A stretch of DNA of 40,863 nucleotides from Cytophagales bacterium (GTDB taxonomy: Bacteria; Bacteroidota; Bacteroidia; Cytophagales; JAHDFW01): contig JAHDFW010000011.1 of NCBI GenBank assembly GCA_020627945.1, positions 1 through 40,863 on the forward strand, written 5' to 3'. The notes beneath the pieces were generated by a model that searched no databases, was not told the origin of the DNA, and was given only the letters and a program-made list of their open reading frames with translations. The position numbers and the translations under genes were made by a program. Shown here one piece after another: positions 32,109-40,863 of this stretch. Position 1 is the first letter of the stretch; the number at the start of each line of letters is the position of its first letter.

Positions 32109-33845
32109 TTAAATCCCCAATTCCTTGCAAATACGATCAATCTTTTCTCCAAGTCGAGCGTCTATTGCATCAAACTCATCTCTTGAATTCATGGCTTCGT
32201 TTACACTGATGTAAAACTTGATCTTAGGTTCTGTTCCACTTGGACGTACCGATATTTCAGCGTTATCCTCAGTTTGATACTGAAGTACATTTGAAACAGG
32301 AAACCCTTCAAGTTTTGAAACATTACCTGAAGCTACATCAAGTATAGTTTGCTCTTGGTAATCGTAAATAGTATGTACGGTAGAACCATCAATTTGCTTA
32401 GGAGGATTGTTACGGAAGTTTACCATCATTTTGGCAATTTCTTCTGCTCCGGATCTTCCTTTTCGCACTAACGGAGTCATATGTTCTTTATAGAACCCGA
32501 TCTCCATATAGATGTCCATTAGTACATCGAACAAGGATTTGTTGTTTTCTGCAGCCCAGGCTGTCATTTCTGCTACAGCAGCACAAGAAGCGACACCGTC
32601 TTTGTCACGCGCATAATCGCCCAACATGTAACCATAGCTTTCTTCTCCTCCACAAACAAACTTCTCCACATCTTCTTTGTCACGGATTACCTTTGCGATG
32701 TGTTTAAAACCAGTTAATGTTTTGTAGAAACCAACTTTAAATCGTTCTGCAATTTTTTCCATGATAGGAGAAGTTACTATAGTAGAAACGATGTATTCGT
32801 TGCCTTTGAACCTATTGTTTTCTTCCCAAGCTTTAAGAATGTAATAGAATATAATTGCTCCAGTTTGGTTTCCGTTAAGCAAAACATATTCCCCTTTATG
32901 ATTTTTCATTCCAACTCCAACTCGATCTGCATCAGGATCCGTAGCCATGATTAAATCTGCATTGGTTTCTTGTCCCATAGCCAAAGCTTTGCTCATGGCT
33001 TCTCTTTCTTCTGGGTTAGGATATACTACCGTAGGGAAGTTTCCATCTGGTGTAGATTGTTCCTCAACCACATTAACGTTAGTAAAACCAAGAGTCTCCA
33101 ATGTTCTTGGAACCATAGTGATTCCTGTTCCATGGATAGGAGTATAAACGATGTTTACGTTGCTATTTTTTCTTATAATGTCTTTGTTGATAATTACATT
33201 TTCAACAGCCTTAATATATTCAGCATCAATTTCTTCTAGTACAGGTACGATTAGGTCATTGTTTCCTTCGAACTTAATGTCTGAAACATTTTCAATCGCG
33301 TTTACCTCATTAATAATATTCTTATCATGTGGAGTTAAAACTTGTGCTCCATCATCCCAATAAGCTTTATATCCGTTGTATTCACGAGGGTTGTGTGAAG
33401 CAGTAAGTACTACACCTGACTTACAACCATAATAACGAATTGCGAAAGATAATTCAGGGGTTGGTCTAAGTTCTTTAAAGAAGAATACTTTGATTCCATT
33501 AGCTGAAAATATATCTGTAACTATTTTAGCAAACTTTGAAGAGTTGTTTCTGCTATCATGAGCAACTGCAACCTTTATTTCTTCGTTTGGAAAAGATTTT
33601 AAGAGGTAGTTCGAAAGTCCTTGCGTTGCAGCTCCAACCGTGTATTTATTCATTCGGTTCGATCCAACTCCCATAATTCCACGAAGCCCTCCCGTACCAA
33701 ATTCTAAATCTTTATAAAAAGCGTCCGTTAATTCATCTTCTTTTTTCTCATCAATCATACTCTGTAATTCCGCACGAGTCTCTGCATCATATGAATTGCT
33801 AAGCCACAATTCAATCTTATCTTTTACTATTTGTTCCATCTCCAA
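32109..33845 (-). CDS. Phospho-sugar mutase (phosphoglucomutase/phosphomannomutase family)
   Basis: LEFGTGGLRGIMGVGSNRMN, VVLTASHNPREYNGYKAYWDDGAQV, ATDPDADRVGVG, CGGEESYGYMLGDYARDKDG, VRPSGTEPKIKFYIS. Confidence 0.95.
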   Translation of the reverse strand: MEMEQIVKDKIELWLSNSYDAETRAELQSMIDEKKEDELTDAFYKDLEFGTGGLRGIMGVGSNRMNKYTVGAATQGLSNYLLKSFPNEEIKVAVAHDSRNNSSKFAKIVTDIFSANGIKVFFFKELRPTPELSFAIRYYGCKSGVVLTASHNPREYNGYKAYWDDGAQVLTPHDKNIINEVNAIENVSDIKFEGNNDLIVPVLEEIDAEYIKAVENVIINKDIIRKNSNVNIVYTPIHGTGITMVPRTLETLGFTNVNVVEEQSTPDGNFPTVVYPNPEEREAMSKALAMGQETNADLIMATDPDADRVGVGMKNHKGEYVLLNGNQTGAIIFYYILKAWEENNRFKGNEYIVSTIVTSPIMEKIAERFKVGFYKTLTGFKHIAKVIRDKEDVEKFVCGGEESYGYMLGDYARDKDGVASCAAVAEMTAWAAENNKSLFDVLMDIYMEIGFYKEHMTPLVRKGRSGAEEIAKMMVNFRNNPPKQIDGSTVHTIYDYQEQTILDVASGNVSKLEGFPVSNVLQYQTEDNAEISVRPSGTEPKIKFYISVNEAMNSRDEFDAIDARLGEKIDRICKELGI

Positions 33846-34019
33846 AAATTTAAGGTTTCAAATATAAGGTTTTGTAGCATTCTATACTGGTAAAAATGAA
33901 TTTTGATTCTTCATTTTACAAAAAATAAAATTACCTTGCACAGAAGAGTGATGGATGATTCTGCGTGATTCTAAATCATCGTGTAAGGATTGTCAAGAAT
34001 ATTAAATTTAAGGATTGTA

Positions 34020-35171
34020 ATGGGGAAAATACTGGTAGTAGATGACGAAAAAAGTATTCGTAATACACTGAAGGATATTTTGGAACATGAGAACTACGAA
34101 GTGGATGTCGCGGAAGATGGCAAAGAAGCTTTAAAACTTCTCTTGGAAAAGGAGTATAATGTAGTTCTTTCGGATATAAAAATGCCTAAGATGGATGGAA
34201 TGGAGCTTTTGGAGGCCATTCAGGAGAAAGGTATAGAATCTTCGGTAATAATGTTGTCCGCACACGGCAATATTGAAATAGCAGTAGATGCTACTAAAAA
34301 AGGTGCGTATGATTTTTTGGAGAAACCACCAGATTTGAATCGTTTGCTGCTTACAGTTCGTAATGCTATGGACCGAACTGATTTGGTTACAGAAACAAAA
34401 GTTCTTAAGAAGAAGATAGGTAAGAAAAGTCAAATCGTGGGAGAGTCTCCTGAGATAAAGGATGTACTTGAACAAATTGAAAAGGTTGGGCCTTCCAATG
34501 CTAGAGTTCTTATTAATGGATCGAATGGTGTAGGAAAAGAACTTGTTGCGAGAGCATTACATTCAGCGTCTGATCGTTCAAAATCTAAAATAATAGAAGT
34601 TAATTGCGCGGCTATTCCCCAAGAATTAATTGAAAGTGAGCTATTTGGTCATGAAAAAGGAGCTTTTACCTCTGCTGTAAAACAGAGAATTGGGAAATTT
34701 GAATTGGCTAACGGAGGAACTTTATTCCTGGATGAGATAGGAGATATGAGTCTTTCTGCACAGGCAAAAGTACTTCGAGCTTTACAAGAAAATAGAATTA
34801 CTAGAGTAGGAGGAGATAAAGATATCAAAGTTGATGTAAGGATTTTAGCTGCAACGAACAAAGATCTTAAGAAGGAGATTGAAGAAAAACGTTTTAGAGA
34901 AGATTTATATCATCGTTTGAGTGTGATTGTGATTAAGGTGCCAGACCTTAAAGATCGTAAATCAGATATACCTTTGCTTGTAGATAAGTTTTTGTCAGAT
35001 ATCTGTAAGGATCATGGAATCCAAGTTAAGCCGATTGATAAAGCGGCAGTTGATCACCTTACGACAATGGAATGGACAGGTAATGTTCGAGAATTGCATA
35101 ACGTAGTTGAACGCCTAATTATTCTAAGTAATGAAAAGATTACGGTAGAAGATGCGAAGAAGTATACTTAG
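34020..35171 (+). CDS. NtrC-like response regulator (REC + AAA+), lacking Fis-type DNA-binding domain
   Basis: ATG at 34020 preferred over the track's TTG at 33990. ILVVDDEKSIRNTL...VVLSDIKMPKMDGMELL; INGSNGVGKELVARALH; GHEKGAFTSAVKQRIGKFELANGGTLFLDEIGDM; ends just after the AAA+ C-subdomain. Confidence 0.92.
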   Translation: MGKILVVDDEKSIRNTLKDILEHENYEVDVAEDGKEALKLLLEKEYNVVLSDIKMPKMDGMELLEAIQEKGIESSVIMLSAHGNIEIAVDATKKGAYDFLEKPPDLNRLLLTVRNAMDRTDLVTETKVLKKKIGKKSQIVGESPEIKDVLEQIEKVGPSNARVLINGSNGVGKELVARALHSASDRSKSKIIEVNCAAIPQELIESELFGHEKGAFTSAVKQRIGKFELANGGTLFLDEIGDMSLSAQAKVLRALQENRITRVGGDKDIKVDVRILAATNKDLKKEIEEKRFREDLYHRLSVIVIKVPDLKDRKSDIPLLVDKFLSDICKDHGIQVKPIDKAAVDHLTTMEWTGNVRELHNVVERLIILSNEKITVEDAKKYT

Positions 35172-35198
35172 TTAGTATAACTCCTGAAAGAAAGATAG

Positions 35199-35231
35199 CT
35201 GGTTATGAAGAAATTTATAACCAGTTTTTTT
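35199..35231 (+). terminator. Terminator downstream of the response regulator
   Basis: CTGGTTAT-GAAGAAATTT-ATAACCAG followed by a T run. Confidence 0.75.
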
Positions 35232-35394
35232 ATGTGTTTTTAGAATTTTTATAACTAAGCCACAAAAAAAAATCAAATCCCCAGATATTGAGATTGATCC
35301 TCAATTGGTCCAACTTTTGTACCTGAGTCATAGTTATCGGCACTTGATCCTGCACTTGCCACGCATTGCGTTAAATTAGCAGCGTATAAATGAC

Positions 35395-35427
35395 AAAAGC
35401 CGTTAGGATGTTCCTAACGGCTTTTTT
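35395..35427 (+). terminator. Second strong terminator in an intergenic region with no annotated + strand gene upstream
   Basis: AAAAGCCGTTAGG-ATGTT-CCTAACGGCTTTT followed by a T run. Confidence 0.75.
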
Positions 35428-35539
35428 AATACCTTTGTTTAAACGATGGTTAAGTACTTATTAGGTGTACCTTTACATCATGAGGCTTGAAATCATGTTT
35501 CAGGCCATCAAATTCGCTTTCAGTAAAACTAATGATTAA

Positions 35540-35695
35540 TTATACTCTTTCCGTCGCTTCTACCTGAGTATCGTCAATCTTTTCCATTTGCTTGTCATCG
35601 ATCTTCATGTATGTAGGACATGTGTATCCACCTGAACAAGAAGCGATTAGTAACACGCTAGCGGCTAAAGTTAATGTAATAATTACTCGTTTCAT
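35540..35695 (-). CDS. Small lipoprotein (51 aa), not in the supplied ORF track
   Basis: Manual translation: MKRVIITLTLAASVLLIASCSGGYTCPTYMKIDDKQMEKIDDTQVEATERV*; lipobox LIASC. Confidence 0.75.
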   Translation of the reverse strand: MKRVIITLTLAASVLLIASCSGGYTCPTYMKIDDKQMEKIDDTQVEATERV

Positions 35696-35816
35696 AAGTT
35701 TCAATTATTAGTTGTTGTTGCTTTGCAAATACAAAGAAGCAAAAATCCTTTATATAAAAAAAATATTTTTTTTGGAAGTTTTGTATGGACTCTATGATTT
35801 TTAAACCTTTATAACT

Positions 35817-35847
35817 CTTGCAAAATACTAAAAAAGCATTATTTTTG
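35817..35847 (+). promoter_or_regulatory. Bacteroidetes-type promoter upstream of the 483-aa ORF
   Basis: CTTG (35817-35820) - 19 nt - TATTTTTG (35840-35847); exact TAnnTTTG -7 box. Confidence 0.65.
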
Positions 35848-35878
35848 ATCTAATATTAAATTTGGACTTGTAAATTTT

Positions 35879-37330
35879 ATGTCTGGGAAAAGAGAATTTT
35901 TTGATGATTTTATTAACAATTTGTTTCAGGTTGAGCTAAAAATAGTGAAAAACCTGAAGCCTAAGTTGCATGAGTCTGAGCAAGAGATTTTTGATGATGT
36001 CTATAATCAGATTGCAACTAAGGGACATTTTGCTGAAGATAAGCCCTATGAGAAGAGGATAAAAAATCGACTAAAAAACAAGATTGTCAATTTTTTGGAT
36101 GGACTTGATATTGAGTTGCTTGATAAGGATTTAAGAAAGGATTTGGTTCAGGACATTAGTTTTTACAACATAAATTCCGTTAAAAAGAGACTTCGTCAGT
36201 TAATTAAGCGAAAGACCAATATTGATAATATTCACTCTTTTTTACTTCTAATGGATGAATTACGTAAGTTTTTCTATAAAGTTAAGGAGCAAAATGAGAT
36301 CAAGACATATTATGATGTGCTTGAAGACAATATGGATATGATCGATACCAATTTGGCAGCATCATACTTTTTGAGAGAGTTGGATTTGAATCGCTCTAAA
36401 AAGGATGGACTTTCTAGTATTGAGAAGAAAGTTCGCAAAATTCAAAATATGCTGGAAAACAATCTACTTATAGATGGTTATCGATTCCGACTTTCTAAAA
36501 TACTATGTGAACATAAAATAAATACGAAGGAATGGGAGGATGCGAAACAAATAGCATTGACCATGGAAAGAGATATTCAGCAAGGAAGGTATTATAGTAA
36601 GGAGAATATTGCTCGTTTATACTCCTTGTTGGTGCGGATCTATAATCAGACGTACGACGAACAACGTTATGAGTACTATCTGGAGGAATTGGGGAAAAGT
36701 AATGAGGATACAGGTTTCCTTGAGAAGCAAATTCTTAGCTTAAGTACCAAAATGAATAGCGGGAGTGGATTTGTATCCAAGGAGATGCTTGGTCAAGCTG
36801 AACGACTTTCACAGAATTCGGATTCTGAACGAATCAAAATTTTCCTTAGGATGGTTCGTACACAATACCATATCCAGAATAAAGAATTTGGTAAAGCTAA
36901 AAGTTACAACGATATATTCTTTGTAGATATTCATAATAGTCAGGTTCGCGAATTCTTAGATCAAATTTACATCCATCGTTTTATCATTTTATTTAACCAA
37001 AATAGATTTGATGATGTAGTAAACTTATTCAACAATAAAATTACGCAACGCCGCTTTTTAACCATTGAGCGTAAGGGGCAAATGCTTATTTACCCTTATA
37101 TCATTTACGATTTGTGCAGGTTTAAAGTGGGAGATCAGGATTTGGAAACTACTTTTAGCAATGTCTATAGAATGCTGGATTTTTATCAATACAGCAACTT
37201 CTTAGGGTGTTATGCAATCATTAGAGATTGTATAAGACTGATACTAGATAACGTTAAGCTTGAGGAACGTCAAGATCTTAAATTAAGACAGTTGAATAAG
37301 GTAGTAGAAGAGACGTTGGGGAATATGTAA
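35879..37330 (+). CDS. Hypothetical all-helical (TPR-like) protein
   Basis: 483-aa ORF with ATG and an upstream promoter; predominantly helical composition; no family recognised. Confidence 0.7.
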   Translation: MSGKREFFDDFINNLFQVELKIVKNLKPKLHESEQEIFDDVYNQIATKGHFAEDKPYEKRIKNRLKNKIVNFLDGLDIELLDKDLRKDLVQDISFYNINSVKKRLRQLIKRKTNIDNIHSFLLLMDELRKFFYKVKEQNEIKTYYDVLEDNMDMIDTNLAASYFLRELDLNRSKKDGLSSIEKKVRKIQNMLENNLLIDGYRFRLSKILCEHKINTKEWEDAKQIALTMERDIQQGRYYSKENIARLYSLLVRIYNQTYDEQRYEYYLEELGKSNEDTGFLEKQILSLSTKMNSGSGFVSKEMLGQAERLSQNSDSERIKIFLRMVRTQYHIQNKEFGKAKSYNDIFFVDIHNSQVREFLDQIYIHRFIILFNQNRFDDVVNLFNNKITQRRFLTIERKGQMLIYPYIIYDLCRFKVGDQDLETTFSNVYRMLDFYQYSNFLGCYAIIRDCIRLILDNVKLEERQDLKLRQLNKVVEETLGNM

Positions 37331-37361
37331 GTAAAAAGACGTTGTTGAATTTTAAGTTAGT

Positions 37362-38198
37362 TTAATCTTCATCTCCAACAGACTGCTTAAACTCAAAATG
37401 CATTTGATCTAGTAATTCTTTTCCCAAATACTTATCAATGTAGTTGTGTGCAAGGTATATTGCAGGTGTAAGAATTATGGCAACTGTTACTTTATAAATA
37501 TAGCCTATTGTTCCCCAACCTATAACAACACTAAGATTCTCATGTTTATAGCCCATAAGCATAGGAACCACGTAGAAGGCAACAATTACTACAATATAAC
37601 TATCGAAAACCTGTGATATAAAAGTAGACCCCGTTGCTCTGAGCCAAATGTATTTACCTTTGGTAAGTTTCTTAATCATTTGGAACAGTCGTGCATCCAA
37701 AAGCTGTCCCACTAAGAAAGCTAGTAATGAACCAATAATGATCCCAATTCCATTATTGAAAATCTTATTTACCCAATAACTTATATCTCCGAGATAAATC
37801 TTTTTGTCAGCGTCCTGATACATGTTGTTTTCAACCCAAGAATCTGGAGATGGTAAAAGCGCTGCAATAAAAAGAAAAAGGAATACAAATGAGATCATTA
37901 CGGCGGTTAACCAACTGATTTTCTTAACTCCCGCTTTACCAAAATACTCATTCATTATATCAGTAAAGATGAATACTACGGGCCACAAGATATATCCAGC
38001 GGGGAGACTAATGCTGTCCATGCTAAATAACGGGAGTGGGATTGGTTCAATACCAATAATTTTTTCAAAAGAAAAAGCTTTCACACCAATGATTTCGGCA
38101 GTAACCGCACTAGTAAGAAAGACTGCGGAAAGTACCAAATAAAGCGTTAAACGTTTGTCGTTAAAAAAGCCTTTAGGTTCGATAATTTTAAATTTCAA
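37362..38198 (-). CDS. Queuosine precursor transporter (YhhQ/VUT family)
   Basis: ILWPVVFIFTDIMNEYFGKAGVKK; IGSLLAFLVGQLLDARLFQMIKKLTKGKYIWLRATGSTFISQVFDS. Confidence 0.9.
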   Translation of the reverse strand: MKFKIIEPKGFFNDKRLTLYLVLSAVFLTSAVTAEIIGVKAFSFEKIIGIEPIPLPLFSMDSISLPAGYILWPVVFIFTDIMNEYFGKAGVKKISWLTAVMISFVFLFLFIAALLPSPDSWVENNMYQDADKKIYLGDISYWVNKIFNNGIGIIIGSLLAFLVGQLLDARLFQMIKKLTKGKYIWLRATGSTFISQVFDSYIVVIVAFYVVPMLMGYKHENLSVVIGWGTIGYIYKVTVAIILTPAIYLAHNYIDKYLGKELLDQMHFEFKQSVGDED

Positions 38199-39093
38199 AA
38201 GTTAGACCCTCTTGTGCCAAATAAGAATTGTTAAATTCTTTCTTTGATTCAGCTAATATAGGACTTAATTCTTTATAACGAGCAGAAAAATGTCCAATAA
38301 TTAGCTTTTTAATGCCAATCCGAGCTGCAATTTGGCCAGCTTCATGAGCTGTAGTATGATGAGTAGCTCGCGCACGCTCCACTTGATCGTGGGTAAATGT
38401 AGCTTCGTGATACATTACATCAACGGATTTAACATAGTCGAAGAACTCTTCAAAAGGCTGTGTGTCAGAGCAGAAGGCGTAACTTCTATTGTACTTTGGA
38501 GGGATAGTGAGTTCATCGTTTTTGTAAACCTTACCATCAACCTCCACGTCTTTCCCTTCGCGTAGAAGATCGTATTGATGTAATTCAAGATTTTTTGGTA
38601 GAGAAGCGCCATCTAGTTTTCTTTTCTTAGGTTTTTCTCTAAATAAGAATCCGCTGCATGGAATTCGATGATTTAATGGGATGGTTAAGACTTCGAGCTC
38701 ATTATTTTCGAACAAAACATATTGTCGTGTTGGGTCCGTTTCATGAAATATTATTTCGAACCTTAGAAAAGATAACGAATGTTTAAGTTGAACCGTAATT
38801 ATTTCATTTAACCCTTTCGGACCAAAGAGGTAGAGCGGTCGAGTTCGACCATTCAAGTGCATTGTAGAAATAAGTCCGATGAGACCAAAAAAATGATCTC
38901 CATGTAAGTGTGAGATGAAAATATGATTGATTTTACTCTTTTTGACTTTATACTTCTGGAGTTGTAGTTGAGTTCCTTCTCCACAGTCTATTAGGTACAA
39001 ACGCTCGTTGTGGTTGACCACTTGCGAGGTTTGCATTCTTCCAAACGCCGTAGTAGCGGAAGAAGTGCCTAATATCGTAACATCAAATCTCAT
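38188..39093 (-). CDS. rnz: Ribonuclease Z
   Basis: TILGTSSATTAFGRMQTSQVV, LIDCGEGTQLQL, FISHLHGDHFFGLIGLISTM, YHEATFTHDQVERARATHHTTAHEAGQIA, LIIGHFSARY. Confidence 0.95.
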   Translation of the reverse strand: MRFDVTILGTSSATTAFGRMQTSQVVNHNERLYLIDCGEGTQLQLQKYKVKKSKINHIFISHLHGDHFFGLIGLISTMHLNGRTRPLYLFGPKGLNEIITVQLKHSLSFLRFEIIFHETDPTRQYVLFENNELEVLTIPLNHRIPCSGFLFREKPKKRKLDGASLPKNLELHQYDLLREGKDVEVDGKVYKNDELTIPPKYNRSYAFCSDTQPFEEFFDYVKSVDVMYHEATFTHDQVERARATHHTTAHEAGQIAARIGIKKLIIGHFSARYKELSPILAESKKEFNNSYLAQEGLTFEI

Positions 39094-39152
39094 AGATCAA
39101 AAATGGTCTATCAAATATAGACCCAAACAGGCCGAAAACGACCTTCAAATTT

Positions 39153-39175
39153 AAAAAGGGGCAATAATGCCCCTT
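39153..39175 (-). terminator. Terminator of the STAS gene
   Basis: AAGGGGCA-ATAA-TGCCCCTT with A run on + strand (T run on minus strand). Confidence 0.7.
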
Positions 39176-39204
39176 GTTTTATTGTAATTGCTATTTAAGG
39201 AATA

Positions 39205-39588
39205 TTATTCCTTTGAATCTTCTGACTTAATATCAGATTCAAGTTCGTGCATGTAAATTGCTTCAGAAGCTTCCTCAACTGTAGGAAGAATGTTTAATAC
39301 CTCATCTAATTGAGAAATTTGGATGAGTTTTTTCACATGGTCGTTTAAACATGTGATCACCAATGCTCCATTATTGTTTCCACAAAGTCTGTTTGCAACC
39401 AAAATTGCGCTAAGACCTGAAGAATCCACGTATTTCACTGTAGATAAATCAAGGATCATATGTTTGGTACCTTCGTTGTTGAGGTTTATGAATTCAGTTT
39501 TGAGGTCAGGAGCCACAGTGGTGTCCAACTTCTCTACTTCCGGCTTTAAAATGGTGTATTTATCTCTTTTATCAACTGAATATTTCAT
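39205..39588 (-). CDS. STAS-domain anti-sigma factor antagonist-like protein
   Basis: MILDLSTVKYVDSSGLSAILVANRLCGNNNGALVITCLNDHVKKLIQISQLDEVLNI. Confidence 0.9.
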   Translation of the reverse strand: MKYSVDKRDKYTILKPEVEKLDTTVAPDLKTEFINLNNEGTKHMILDLSTVKYVDSSGLSAILVANRLCGNNNGALVITCLNDHVKKLIQISQLDEVLNILPTVEEASEAIYMHELESDIKSEDSKE

Positions 39589-39697
39589 ATCAAATGTTAT
39601 AAAAATTAGGTTCTGGCGAATATAACTTTTAATTCACCTATCCATCACAAAACTAATTTATTCTGGGTTAAGTTCCCACAAATTTGTATCATTTATA

Positions 39698-40645
39698 CTA
39701 CGAAACTGGGGTGTTCAGATAATCGATGATGTTTTTGTAAATATCGTCTTCAATATTATCTGTAGAACGAGGTTCAAATTTTTCACCCATTATGTTCTCG
39801 TAAAGCTCGATATATCGGCCAGAGATTTCTTTAAGTTTGTCGTCAGTCATTTCTGGAATTTGCTGTCCATCTTTGCCCTGAAAGTTGTTTTCAATTAGCC
39901 ATTGACGTACAAATTCCTTAGAAAGTTGTCGTTGAGGTTCACCCTTATCTTGCAATTCCTTATATGTATCGGCGTAGAAATAACGAGAGGAGTCAGGTGT
40001 GTGGATTTCGTCCATAAGTACGATTCGATTATTATGATTACCGAATTCATATTTCGTATCTACCAATATCAAACCTTGCTTAGCTGCTATTTCAGTACCT
40101 CTATTATACAATGCTAAAGTGTATTCCTCTAGCTGCTTGTAATCTTCTTCTGAGATAATTCCTTGCATAAGAATCTCTTCTCTGGAAATATCTTCATCAT
40201 GTCCTTCGGAAGCTTTGGTCGTAGGAGTAATGATCGGAGTAGGGAGCTTATCATTTTCGCTTAAGCCTTCTGGTAGCGCAACTCCGCAAAGCACTCTTTT
40301 TCCATCTCTGTAAGTTCTCCAAGCATGACCTGCTAGATAACCACGTACCACCATTTCGATAGGGTATGGTTCACATTTTAAACCGATGGCGACATTAGGG
40401 TCTGGTACTCCTTGAATCCAGTTAGGAACGATATCCTCTGTAGCCTTAAGAGATCGTTGGGCAATTTGGTTCAAAACCTGACCTTTAAAAGGAATTGCTC
40501 TTGGCAATACGACATCAAATGCGGAAATACGATCTGATGTTACCATTATAAGGTTTTCACCACAATAATATACGTCTCTTACTTTTCCTTTGTAGAACTT
40601 TTCTTGACCTGGTAGGTCGAAACGTGTTTCTTTAATAGCTTGCAC
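39698..40645 (-). CDS. purC: Phosphoribosylaminoimidazolesuccinocarboxamide synthase
   Basis: [86 protein letters not shown]. Confidence 0.95.
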   Translation of the reverse strand: MQAIKETRFDLPGQEKFYKGKVRDVYYCGENLIMVTSDRISAFDVVLPRAIPFKGQVLNQIAQRSLKATEDIVPNWIQGVPDPNVAIGLKCEPYPIEMVVRGYLAGHAWRTYRDGKRVLCGVALPEGLSENDKLPTPIITPTTKASEGHDEDISREEILMQGIISEEDYKQLEEYTLALYNRGTEIAAKQGLILVDTKYEFGNHNNRIVLMDEIHTPDSSRYFYADTYKELQDKGEPQRQLSKEFVRQWLIENNFQGKDGQQIPEMTDDKLKEISGRYIELYENIMGEKFEPRSTDNIEDDIYKNIIDYLNTPVS

Positions 40646-40689
40646 GGTATGAAGGGTTAGATTGTCGGGCGAAATTCCGCAAATTCGAT

Positions 40690-40863
40690 TTATTTGACAA
40701 TTTTTTCCTTAACAATTTTTCCGTTCTTGTAGACAACGAATTTTTCTAGTTTACCAGTCTCAGAATAATAAGACCATTTCTTATTCATACGACCCATTAG
40801 ATATTCACCTTCAACTTCTTTGTTGCCATTGGCATAAAAGCTCTTGTAAGGTCCCATACGCTT
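40690..40863 (-). CDS. MORN/YwqK-like repeat protein, C-terminal fragment (truncated by window edge)
   Basis: Manual translation: [57 protein letters not shown]; repeat pattern G.yk.fY.nG.ke.eGeY..G...g.W.yy...G. Confidence 0.7.
   Translation of the reverse strand, partial: KRMGPYKSFYANGNKEVEGEYLMGRMNKKWSYYSETGKLEKFVVYKNGKIVKEKIVK

Noticed and set aside
33990-34019. Track TTG start of the response regulator
   Set aside because: ATG at 34020 begins the canonical receiver-domain start MGKILVVDDEKSIRN.
1-40863. tRNA, rRNA, CRISPR arrays, IS elements, integrases, prophage genes
   Set aside because: Looked for in intergenic regions and the ORF list; none seen. No evidence of a mobile island.

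Overview
Window from a Bacteroidota genome, probably Flavobacteriales-like: low GC, T9SS sorting domains, TTG-N19-TAnnTTTG promoters. Most of it is ordinary chromosomal backbone: trigger factor (5' truncated), PIF1/RecD-like helicase, rhomboid protease, MscS channel, DUF2911 protein, PIG-L deacetylase, Na+/solute symporter, rho, phosphosugar mutase, NtrC-like response regulator, queuosine-precursor transporter, RNase Z, STAS protein, purC and a partial MORN/YwqK-like ORF. The dominant feature is a 14.7-kb gene (about 4900 aa) for a secreted modular surface protein. Its parts are a choice-of-anchor L-like domain, a Calx-beta-like region, a P-domain, 15 SprB-type repeats (about 76 aa), CUB, PKD, six long 324-aa modules with a near-invariant 972-nt period, about 3.5 shorter 204-aa modules, two PKD domains and a T9SS type A tail. 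Other points of interest: a T9SS-tailed endonuclease I gene followed after 2 bp by a DUF2185/Imm33-like gene (possible effector-immunity pair); two small CDSs missing from the ORF track (a 44-aa membrane protein between the PIG-L and symporter genes, and a 51-aa lipoprotein); an NtrC-like regulator with GAFTSA instead of GAFTGA and no Fis domain; and a possible heme-oxygenase-like-fold protein with degenerate metal ligands. Family names come from motif recognition by eye; no searches were run.
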